Part shown: positions 8,947-15,596 of the stretch, one piece after another
Layout: every line of letters begins with the position of its first letter
How positions within the stretch are numbered: position 1 is the first letter of the stretch
Source: a virus
IMG/VR virus record: IMGVR_UViG_3300037584_002951
Span: 1 to 29,985 of that record
Direction: 5' to 3' (one strand)
DNA length: 29,985 nt
The notes under the pieces: model-generated
Databases searched by the model: none
What the model saw: only the letters and a program-made list of their open reading frames with translations
Told to the model about the DNA's origin: nothing
Program-made: the position numbers and the translations under genes

Positions 8947-10096
8947 AGAAAGTCAAGAATTATTAGATGAGTTTTTTAAGGAACACAAGTTATTCTTTTG
9001 TGATGATGTTAGTTGGAAGATTTACAAGAAAGATAATTTAGAAACAAGATTAATTTATTTATTTTCTAAATTTGGATTTTTTGAAACTTCACTTAAAGAA
9101 TTAGATGATGAGTATATAGATGAACAAGCTTTTTACAAAAGGGGTGATAATCCAGACTATCACGAAAATAAACGATTTGTTATTCAAGAGGTGGTAGAAG
9201 AAAAGATATGTAATCCAATACACGCAAGCTTTAAACCAAATGACTTTGGACTTGATGTATATGGAAACTTACATAAAACAGCTATTCATCCAGGACACAC
9301 CAGATATGAGTCTTCGGTTTTTTTAAAGAAAAATTTAAAAAAAGGATTTTTCTACATAAGAAAAAAGTATTACAATAATGATGAAATATTCAAGGGTCTA
9401 AAAGAAATGAAATCATTTGAGGATATTATGCAACATTGGACAGAAAGACTATTGACAAAAGAAGAACAAGAAATTAGAGGAGACTCTAATATGTGTGATT
9501 TCATACATTTAATGGATGATGCGAATAACAAATTAAGAAAAACTAAATACCACGACGAAACTGAATGTTATATTTTAAAGTTATGGAATTGGTATTCAAC
9601 TACGATTGATGATATCCCATACGAAAAACTACTTGCAGCACAAAGAATAGATTTATTACATACATCAAGATATTTAGATTACATTAGAGAGTCATCAAAA
9701 GATATAACTAATATTTTATTTGAAAAAAAATTAACGATATATACAGACTCTAATACAGATGTAAAATCATACTTTAAAAATATACAAAAATATCTTTTAC
9801 AAAAAGCCAATGAACAATTACTTTTTGTTACTAACAAACACGAACAATTTGATTTTGATGTAGTGGTGGTAGATAAAAAACCAGACAATATTTCAAAGTT
9901 AAATGGTAGTAAAGGATTTGCAATTTGGATAGATAAAGATATACTTGGTAGTATAACGAGAGACATTTATGAGTTCTTAGTCTTTACAAGAAAAGATATA
10001 AAGTTAGCAGAAACAAAAGACGGAAAAATATCAGTAGTGAATTGTAGAAATACAGGAGATAAAAAGTGGACAATACACAAAGAATTTTATTTATAA
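8930..10096 (+). CDS. Unknown 388-aa protein with 'HPGHTR' motif
   Basis: I do not recognise the family. The start at 8930 is set by AAGGAG seven bases upstream, although a second in-frame ATG is at 8936. Residues 90-145 contain C-N-P-I-H-A-S-F-K-P, then G-N-L-H-K-T-A-I-H-P-G-H-T-R-Y-E-S-S. The order 'PI ... G ... HPGHTR' resembles the ParB/sulfiredoxin-like patch of the protein at 2082. The C-terminal half is charged and contains F-D-F-D-V-V-V-V-D. There is no signal peptide, membrane segment or cysteine cluster. Its place between an aminotransferase and a dehydrogenase suggests a job in the glycan pathway, but this is inference only. Confidence 0.35.
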   Translation: MNMITKESQELLDEFFKEHKLFFCDDVSWKIYKKDNLETRLIYLFSKFGFFETSLKELDDEYIDEQAFYKRGDNPDYHENKRFVIQEVVEEKICNPIHASFKPNDFGLDVYGNLHKTAIHPGHTRYESSVFLKKNLKKGFFYIRKKYYNNDEIFKGLKEMKSFEDIMQHWTERLLTKEEQEIRGDSNMCDFIHLMDDANNKLRKTKYHDETECYILKLWNWYSTTIDDIPYEKLLAAQRIDLLHTSRYLDYIRESSKDITNILFEKKLTIYTDSNTDVKSYFKNIQKYLLQKANEQLLFVTNKHEQFDFDVVVVDKKPDNISKLNGSKGFAIWIDKDILGSITRDIYEFLVFTRKDIKLAETKDGKISVVNCRNTGDKKWTIHKEFYL

Positions 10097-10896
10097 CACC
10101 AGTAAAACATTTAAGTTTGTTTTATAACTATGCTTTACAAAACTATGAAGTGTTGGAATTAATAGAACCAACATATGAAGATGTGAAGAATCAGATAAAA
10201 AACTTTGATATATTATTTTGTGCACCTAATCATCAAACATTTGTTATTGATGAAGATTTAATTAAAGACTCAAACATAAAGTCTATATTGTCACCATCAA
10301 CAGGACTTAATCACATTGATGTTGATTCAGTTCCAATTGTATCGGTAAAGAATGATAAAGTTTTAAATGATGTTTGGTCAACAGCAGAACATACTTTATA
10401 TTTAATATTATCAATAGTTAGAGGAAAACACGAACTACACGATAAAACATTAGGTATTATTGGATATGGAAGACTTGGTAAAATGGTAGAACAATTATGT
10501 AAACCATTATTTAAAAATGTTATTTGTGTTGATAAAGATGATGATATAAGTTTACTTTACATAGAAAGTGATGTAGTTTCACTTCATATGGATTACAATC
10601 CAACAACAGAGTATATGATTGACAATGAGTTTCTAAGTAATTTTAAAAAGAACATTTACTTAATCAACACAGCAAGAGGTGAAGTGGTAAACGAACAAGA
10701 TATAAAACATTTACTATCAGTCGGTAGAATTAAAGGATATGCTACTGATGTATTGCAAACAGAATACAATGAACAGAAGTCAGTATTTTACGGAGTGGAT
10801 TATGTAATCACTACACCACACATAGCAGGAACATCAATAGAAGCACAAGAGAAAACATACAAACGAGTATTGGAGAAATATGAAAATAATAACTGA
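10066..10896 (+). CDS. D-isomer-specific 2-hydroxyacid dehydrogenase
   Basis: A 276-aa NAD(P)-dependent dehydrogenase. It starts at GTG 10066, supported by AGGAG seven bases upstream. The Rossmann motif is I-I-G-Y-G-R-L-G at 131-138. The substrate/catalytic Arg204 is in N-T-A-R-G-E, and the catalytic His252 in T-P-H-I-A-G. It is shorter than full SerA (no ACT regulatory domain) but keeps a complete catalytic core. It would interconvert a 2-hydroxy acid and a 2-keto acid. With the aminotransferase and the HAD phosphatase it makes an oxidise/aminate/dephosphorylate set. It overlaps its upstream neighbour by 31 bases. Confidence 0.8.
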   Translation: MDNTQRILFITPVKHLSLFYNYALQNYEVLELIEPTYEDVKNQIKNFDILFCAPNHQTFVIDEDLIKDSNIKSILSPSTGLNHIDVDSVPIVSVKNDKVLNDVWSTAEHTLYLILSIVRGKHELHDKTLGIIGYGRLGKMVEQLCKPLFKNVICVDKDDDISLLYIESDVVSLHMDYNPTTEYMIDNEFLSNFKKNIYLINTARGEVVNEQDIKHLLSVGRIKGYATDVLQTEYNEQKSVFYGVDYVITTPHIAGTSIEAQEKTYKRVLEKYENNN

Positions 10897-11692
10897 ATTA
10901 TGTCAAAATCACAATGGTGATATTAACACATTAAAAGATATGGTGGTCAAGTCTGCTGAGAGTGGAGCAGACATAGTAAAGATACAATCTATCAAAGCTA
11001 ATTCACTCACTAAACGAGATGAGTTTGAGTCATTTAGAAAGTATTCAGACGAATATAAAAGATTAGCATCATTAGAACTAAGTATGGATGATGAATTAGA
11101 ATTTATACATACAGCAAAAGCTAATAATGTTATACCAATGACAACAATATTTAGTCCCAATCACTATGAATATTATAATTCATTAGGATACGATTATCTA
11201 AAACTTAGTGGATATTCGATGAGAGCATTTGATTGGGGTAAAAAATTAGATAAATTTAATTTCAAACACTTGGTATTTTCTACATCAAGTTTACATTTAC
11301 ACGATATCAAAAAGTGTATTGAGAATTTACAAGGAGTTGATTTCACAATATTACATTGTGTTTGTTTATATCCAACACCATTTGAAAAATTAAACTTATC
11401 ATCAATAGAACATTTGAAAACACTACACGACAAAGTAGGATTCAGCGACCATTCAGATAATTTACTATCAAGTAAACAGGCAATCTTTCAAGGTATTGAT
11501 ATGTTGGAAAGACACTTTACTATATTGGATAAAGAAGAAACAAGAGATGGTAAAGTTTCGGTCACACCAAAAGAATTACAAGAGTTAAAAACATTTAGTA
11601 ATTATACAAAGGAAGGTCAGTATTTAGTATTGAATGGATTTAATGAGGAACAACAATTTAATCACGAGTATTACCAAGGAAGATTTGAATGA
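10880..11692 (+). CDS. neuB: NeuB-like nonulosonic acid synthase lacking the SAF domain
   Basis: A 270-aa TIM-barrel synthase. The signatures are E-L-C-Q-N-H-N-G-D at 6-14 and G-A-D-I-V-K-I-Q at 29-36, then H-C-V-C-L-Y-P-T-P and V-G-F-S-D-H-S, and L-E-R-H-F-T-I near the C-terminus. NeuB enzymes condense phosphoenolpyruvate with an N-acetylated hexosamine-type aldose to make sialic, legionaminic or pseudaminic acid. Typical members have about 340 residues with a C-terminal antifreeze-like (SAF) domain; this one stops after the barrel, with no sign of a frameshift. The product sugar is unknown. The cytidylyltransferase-like protein at 2885 would activate it. Confidence 0.75.
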   Translation: MKIITELCQNHNGDINTLKDMVVKSAESGADIVKIQSIKANSLTKRDEFESFRKYSDEYKRLASLELSMDDELEFIHTAKANNVIPMTTIFSPNHYEYYNSLGYDYLKLSGYSMRAFDWGKKLDKFNFKHLVFSTSSLHLHDIKKCIENLQGVDFTILHCVCLYPTPFEKLNLSSIEHLKTLHDKVGFSDHSDNLLSSKQAIFQGIDMLERHFTILDKEETRDGKVSVTPKELQELKTFSNYTKEGQYLVLNGFNEEQQFNHEYYQGRFE

Positions 11693-12420
11693 TACTACTT
11701 TGTAATGGAGATAGTTGGACACAGGGTGATTCACCTGCACAAGATATAAATTGGGAGTCGGAACCAAACTTGGACTGGTATAATATAGTACCTGATTTTG
11801 GTGAATTCTCTAATCCTTGTGATGATAGAGTTCTTTACAAGTTTTATGATAGTGATGTATGGTCAAAAGTATTAGGTAAAAAACTTGGAATAGAAACTTG
11901 GAATTGTGGTAGGTTGGGTGCAAGTAATGATAGAATCATTAGAACCACAATTAATTCTATCGAGTATTTAGAATCATTGGGTAAAACAGATATATTTGTT
12001 GTGATTGGTTTAACCAGTATAAATCGTTATAGTAATTTAACATCAAATTTCAAATATAATGAATTGAGAGAAGATAAAAAAAGTAATCTTAGTCCGGCAT
12101 TGGTTCAAAGAAATTTAGTGAATTTAATCAATATTCAGAACTATTTATCTATGAAAGGTTATGATTACTTAATATTTAATGCGTTTGATTTTTTGATGGA
12201 AAATGATTTTAAATCTTTACCATTATACCAATACATTAATTTTGACAAAATTTACAACAACGACTTGAAAGCACATTTTAAAAATTATATAGATAATAAA
12301 TTTAATACTAATTGGGATATAAAAGGAAAATACTATAAAACACAACACCCAACAGACTTTTCTCACAATGAGTGGGGTAATGAATTACATAAATACATTA
12401 AGGAGAACTATGATGTTTAA
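11689..12420 (+). CDS. SGNH hydrolase-like protein, copy 3
   Basis: A 243-aa protein. Block I is N-G-D-S-W-T-Q-G with Ser9. The Gly/Asn block is C-G-R-L-G-A-S-N-D-R near 74-84. The C-terminal block is H-P-T-D-F-S-H-N-E-W-G around 220-230, giving Asp and His. It has the same logic as the proteins at 1271 and 7026 but only local resemblance. It is the last enzyme of the glycan run; the next gene begins inside its final codons. The expected role is O-acyl transfer or removal on the glycan. Confidence 0.7.
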   Translation: MILLCNGDSWTQGDSPAQDINWESEPNLDWYNIVPDFGEFSNPCDDRVLYKFYDSDVWSKVLGKKLGIETWNCGRLGASNDRIIRTTINSIEYLESLGKTDIFVVIGLTSINRYSNLTSNFKYNELREDKKSNLSPALVQRNLVNLINIQNYLSMKGYDYLIFNAFDFLMENDFKSLPLYQYINFDKIYNNDLKAHFKNYIDNKFNTNWDIKGKYYKTQHPTDFSHNEWGNELHKYIKENYDV

Positions 12421-12517
12421 GAAAATAAAACAATGGTTTCAGGATTGGAAACAAAAAAGAAAATTAAAGAAAAAACTTGAAGCATTAAAGAAGAGAGACC
12501 CGTTCATTTATAAATAA
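12413..12517 (+). CDS. Small basic protein, 34 aa
   Basis: A short frame, with AGGAG at 12401-12405. ATG codons occur in frame at 12410 and 12413; the second has the better seven-base spacing. The product is strongly basic and predicted helical (M-F-K-K-I-K-Q-W-F-Q-D-W then K/R/L-rich) and ends D-P-F-I-Y-K. No known function. The ribosome binding site, the 8-base overlap with the upstream stop and the ordered amphipathic pattern support translation. The last codons and the stop contain TATAAATA, so this end may also act as a promoter. Confidence 0.55.
   Translation: MFKKIKQWFQDWKQKRKLKKKLEALKKRDPFIYK
12509..12516 (+). promoter_or_regulatory. Candidate T4-type late promoter (TATAAATA)
   Basis: An exact TATAAATA, the -10 consensus of T4 late promoters, lies 57-64 bases upstream of the start of the kinase-like gene at 12573. 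It coincides with the end of the 34-aa frame. In an AT-rich genome this octamer can occur by chance, but its position at the switch from glycan genes to head and lysis genes favours function. Confidence 0.4.
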
Positions 12518-12528
12518 AACTTCCTAAC

Positions 12529-12540
12529 TTTATATTTATA
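12529..12540 (+). promoter_or_regulatory. Candidate promoter element TTTATATTTATA
   Basis: It lies 33-44 bases before the ATG at 12573, in one of the few real gaps of the window (12518-12572). A near copy, TTTATATTTATTA, sits 35-47 bases before the ATG at 24513, in the other clear gap. The two gaps are otherwise unrelated in sequence, so the shared core TTTATATTTAT is a candidate late-promoter variant. No terminator hairpin is visible in this gap. Confidence 0.4.
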
Positions 12541-12572
12541 GTTGTATAGATTTATATAAATTAAGGACATAA

Positions 12573-13439
12573 ATGATTAAACTAAAAAACTTACTATTTG
12601 AATCCAGTATTACAGGACAAACACAGGGTTCTGAAGAGATTGGTGGATATAAAGGTTTCTTTAAACTATCTGAAATGGAAAAGTATAAGAAATGGTTAAA
12701 GAAAACTCTTCGAATAGAATTAGTTGAGGGATTCAAAGACCCAGGTATATTTAAAGCAGTATTTTTAGCAGGTGGACCAGGTTCAGGTAAAACCTACATA
12801 GCAAAGGGTTTATTTGGAATACCAGAAAGAGTCAATGTATCTCAAAGTGGTTTAAAAATGGTTAATTCAGACAAAGAATTAAAATATTTATTAAACAAAT
12901 TTGGATTCGGTACTGACTTAGATTCATTACCAGATGAAGTATTTAAGAACCTTACAGGTGACGGACCACAATCAAGTGGATTGAGAAAGTTCGCAAAAGA
13001 TTTAACCGCAGAAAGAAGAAGATTGTATCAAAACGGAAGACTTGGTATGATTATCGACGGAACCGGAGACGATTTTAAAAAAATCTCGATGGAAAAAGCG
13101 GAATTAGAGAAGATTGGGTATCAAACATATATGATATTCGTAAACACTACATTAGAAGTAGCACTTGAACGAAATGAAAATCGTGATAGAGTATTACCAG
13201 CAAGTATTGTTAAAGCATCACACCAGGAAGTAAATAGAAATGTTGGTGCGTTTCAAGGATTATTTGGTTCAAGTAACTTTATGATTGTTGATAATAATGA
13301 GTACAAAACAGAAGCTCAAGCAAAAAAGAGATTTAAGATGTTGGTGAAACAAGGATTAGGTAAGTTTATAAAGGCACCAATCAAAAGTAAAAAAGCATTG
13401 AGTTGGATTAGAAAACAAAAAATATTAAGGGAAAAATAA
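12573..13439 (+). CDS. Zeta-toxin/polynucleotide-kinase-like P-loop protein with head-targeting leader
   Basis: A 288-aa protein. Walker A is A-G-G-P-G-S-G-K-T at 66-74 (Lys73). I-I-D-G-T-G-D at 160-166 and the arginine-containing R-N-E-N-R-D-R-V-L-P at 200-209 match the zeta-toxin/AAA_33 kinase layout; such kinases phosphorylate sugars, nucleotides or nucleic-acid ends. The N-terminus M-I-K-L-K-N-L-L-F-E|S-S resembles the short capsid-targeting leader of T4 internal proteins, which the prohead protease cuts after hxE. No antitoxin partner is adjacent, so a toxin-antitoxin role is unlikely. AAGGA precedes the start. It is the first gene after the candidate late promoters. Confidence 0.7.
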   Translation: MIKLKNLLFESSITGQTQGSEEIGGYKGFFKLSEMEKYKKWLKKTLRIELVEGFKDPGIFKAVFLAGGPGSGKTYIAKGLFGIPERVNVSQSGLKMVNSDKELKYLLNKFGFGTDLDSLPDEVFKNLTGDGPQSSGLRKFAKDLTAERRRLYQNGRLGMIIDGTGDDFKKISMEKAELEKIGYQTYMIFVNTTLEVALERNENRDRVLPASIVKASHQEVNRNVGAFQGLFGSSNFMIVDNNEYKTEAQAKKRFKMLVKQGLGKFIKAPIKSKKALSWIRKQKILREK

Positions 13440-13921
13440 TGTTGATATCATTTGATGAAATTATAAAAGTAACACTACACCACGAAGGTGGATATGTTCA
13501 CGACCCAAAAGATTTAGGTGGTGAAACAAACTTCGGGATAGCAAAAAGATTTTATCCAGATGTAGATATAAAAAATCTAACGGAAGAAGAAGCAACAGAT
13601 ATTTACAGAGAAGATTACTGGAACAAGAATAGGGTAGAAGAACTACCAGAAAACCTTAGACATATATTTTTCGATATGTGTGTTAATCAAGGTAGAGGAA
13701 CCGCAGTAAAGATTTTACAACGAGCATGTGTCGCAAAAGGAGCAGACATCGCAATAGACGGAGGTATGGGTCCAGGTACTATGAATGCGATTCAAACATA
13801 CAAACCTTCAAATGAAAGAGTTCGTTGTTATAGATTAAAATTTTATTATGATTTAGTAAATAAAAAACCCGAACAAGAAAGGTTCTTGTTTGGTTGGTTT
13901 AAACGAGCAATATCAATTTAG
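13439..13921 (+). CDS. GH108-type endolysin (peptidoglycan muramidase)
   Basis: A 160-aa protein. H-H-E-G-G-Y-V-H-D-P-K-D-L-G-G-E-T-N-F-G-I-A, starting at residue 14, is the hallmark of the GH108 lysozyme-like family, with Glu16 as the catalytic acid. The C-terminal part has G-G-M-G-P-G-T, typical of the linked peptidoglycan-binding module (D-G-x-x-G-P-x-T). No signal peptide or membrane anchor is present, so it would need a holin or similar route to the periplasm; no clear holin is adjacent. An exported coiled-coil protein at 20596 may be a lysis partner. It starts as TAATG from the previous stop. Confidence 0.85.
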   Translation: MLISFDEIIKVTLHHEGGYVHDPKDLGGETNFGIAKRFYPDVDIKNLTEEEATDIYREDYWNKNRVEELPENLRHIFFDMCVNQGRGTAVKILQRACVAKGADIAIDGGMGPGTMNAIQTYKPSNERVRCYRLKFYYDLVNKKPEQERFLFGWFKRAISI

Positions 13922-13931
13922 GAGAAATTAA

Positions 13932-14225
13932 ATGTCATTTTCAGATGTAACACGAGGACAAGCTAGTTTTGTTAGTAGAACAAAGAAAAACCCAAGACCA
14001 AGTTCATTTCACAAAACACACGAAGTAGCAGCGTCAACAACATACGAACCAACAGGTTCATTTAAAAATACTGCATTTTTAGTTGAAACAGGAACTAACT
14101 ACGCACTTACACCAGCAGATGGTGGTGATAACTTGACTGCAGGTTTAGTAACAGGACAAGTTTACAACATCGCTTTGAAAAAAGTTGTTAATGGTTCAAG
14201 TACAGTAGTTCAATTATTAAAATAA
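13932..14225 (+). CDS. Small unknown protein, possible virion component
   Basis: A 97-aa protein with AGGAGA upstream. It is rich in Thr, Ser, Gly and Val in the second half, a beta-type composition (T-G-Q-V-Y-N-I-A-L-K-K-V-V). No signal peptide, cysteine or known motif is seen. The position between the endolysin and the multi-module protein at 14225, and the composition, suggest a minor structural or decoration protein, but this is weak. It overlaps the next gene by one base (TAATG). Confidence 0.55.
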   Translation: MSFSDVTRGQASFVSRTKKNPRPSSFHKTHEVAASTTYEPTGSFKNTAFLVETGTNYALTPADGGDNLTAGLVTGQVYNIALKKVVNGSSTVVQLLK

Positions 14226-15589
14226 TGGACAATGTAGCACAAATAATAAGAGAAACAATCACAGAATTGATTGACGATAGTCGTTGTATTCATTGTGGTT
14301 CAATCACCAATGAAAACTTAAGACAATGGTTTAAGAAAGGTGGAGCCGGAGGAACAACCAAAGGTGGTTGGGACAGATATGGTTCAGAGGGACAGAAACT
14401 CGGTAAGTGTGGTGGTGGAAAAGAAGGTGGTGCATATGCCGCTTGTTTAAGTGCAGAAAAAGCAAAGAAACTCGGTCCAAAAGGTAGAGCGTCATTTGTT
14501 CGTAGAAAGAGAGCAGCACAGAAAAAGGGTGGTGATGCTAAAAAAGGTGGACAAAGAACTAAAAGTAAAAAACCTACCTATGTAAAAACCAAAGCAGAAA
14601 ACACTATGAACGAAAGAAGAAATCTAAAACAATTACTAACTAAAATAAAAGGCGGTAAGATGAATAAGGATATCGCTAAAGACTTGGACAACTTGATAAT
14701 GAAAGACGATGGTTTTGTAGTGATTACAAAATCAAAAAAAGATGGATACAATCGTTTTCACGCTAATAGAGTAGATGATAGAGGTGTTGAGGTTGTTCCA
14801 CATAGTAGAGATTTTAAACCAGGTAAAGTTAGAGGTATGATGAGACACAAACCAGAACATTTGTTAGGAGATGTTAATTGGAAAGATGTTAAAGATATTT
14901 ATATGGAGAATAAAATGAACTTGAAATTAGAAGAATTAGTAGGTAAACCAATTACAGAAGCTCAATTCGATGAAGCCGCCGGAAAGAAAGACGCTTGTTA
15001 TCGTAAAGTGAAAGCCCGATATGATGTATGGCCTTCTGCTTATGCAAGTGGTGCTTTAGTAAAGTGTCGTAAAGTAGGTGCAGCTAACTGGGGAAATAAA
15101 TCTAAAAAAGAAAATGTAAATGAAATTAAGGTTTGGAGTTTAGACGAAAAATGTTGGAAAGGATATGAGAAAAAAGGAACAAAAAAAATGTTCGGTAAAG
15201 TCTATCCTAATTGTGTAAAAAAAGAAGGTGTTCAGACTAATGTTTGGTTAGGTGAGAACGAACTTTATTATGAATCCAACACAGGAGAGTCAGGAGGATA
15301 TTCATTTAATTTTAAAAAAGAAGATGTCAACGAAGCAGAGTATCAAGGAAGAAAAGTAAAACTTGGTAAAATTATGCAAGGTGATACTAAAAAGTTCAAA
15401 GTATATGTTAAAAATCCAAAAGGAAATGTAGTAAAGGTGAACTTTGGTCAAGGTGGTGACGCTAAAGGTGGAACAATGAGAATTAGAAAATCAAACCCAA
15501 AAGCAAGAGCTAACTTTAGAGCAAGACACAATTGTGATAATCCAGGTCCAAGACACAAAGCAAGATATTGGTCTTGTCGTAAATGGTAG
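14225..15589 (+). CDS. Multi-module basic polyprotein, candidate capsid cargo (454 aa)
   Basis: Built from short modules: an N-terminal helix with I-T-E14 and C-I-H-C at 21-24; a Gly/Lys-rich module at 33-101 (resembling DUF5872, from memory); a module after M-N-E130; a leader-like helix at 231-245 ending P-I-T-E|A; a Cys module at 252-290; another at 307-333; and a basic module at 371-454 ending Y-W-S-C-R-K-W. Junctions often carry hxE or NE sites: ITE245|A, FDE250|A, VNE300|I, VNE370|A. T4 gp21 cuts at (I/L)xE, so processing by the protease at 26271 into basic DNA-associated peptides is inferred. Each Cys module has two or more cysteines spaced for small metal or disulfide folds. No enzyme motif is visible. 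Confidence 0.7.
   Translation: MDNVAQIIRETITELIDDSRCIHCGSITNENLRQWFKKGGAGGTTKGGWDRYGSEGQKLGKCGGGKEGGAYAACLSAEKAKKLGPKGRASFVRRKRAAQKKGGDAKKGGQRTKSKKPTYVKTKAENTMNERRNLKQLLTKIKGGKMNKDIAKDLDNLIMKDDGFVVITKSKKDGYNRFHANRVDDRGVEVVPHSRDFKPGKVRGMMRHKPEHLLGDVNWKDVKDIYMENKMNLKLEELVGKPITEAQFDEAAGKKDACYRKVKARYDVWPSAYASGALVKCRKVGAANWGNKSKKENVNEIKVWSLDEKCWKGYEKKGTKKMFGKVYPNCVKKEGVQTNVWLGENELYYESNTGESGGYSFNFKKEDVNEAEYQGRKVKLGKIMQGDTKKFKVYVKNPKGNVVKVNFGQGGDAKGGTMRIRKSNPKARANFRARHNCDNPGPRHKARYWSCRKW
14905..14917 (+). promoter_or_regulatory. Internal ribosome binding site and in-frame ATG
   Basis: GGAGA at 14905-14909 sits five bases before an in-frame ATG (14915, residue 231 of the 454-aa protein). The residues after it, M-N-L-K-L-E-E-L-V-G-K-P-I-T-E|A, look like the leaders at true gene starts nearby. 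It may give a 224-aa shorter product, or mark an old gene start at a fusion point. Confidence 0.4.
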
Positions 15590-15596
15590 GAGAGTT

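Noticed and set aside
450-10896. N-E sites in glycan enzymes (for example I-N-E-T, I-N-E-Y, V-N-E-L, V-N-E-Q)
   Set aside because: These are not followed by Ser or Ala, sit within folded cores, and show that a bare hNE triplet is common by chance; only NE(S/A) at module borders or in leaders was used as evidence.
12518-12572. A tRNA or terminator in the intergenic gap
   Set aside because: The gap is too short for a tRNA, and no stem-loop with a T-run could be drawn; only promoter-like AT motifs are visible.
12573-13439. A toxin-antitoxin system based on the zeta-like kinase
   Set aside because: No small antitoxin gene lies next to it, it is placed with late genes, and its leader fits a packaged virion enzyme better.
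15534-15596. An earlier in-frame ATG for the 1373-aa protein
   Set aside because: It lies inside the previous gene and lacks a ribosome site, while ATG 15597 has AGGAGA upstream and begins with the leader seen on neighbouring proteins.
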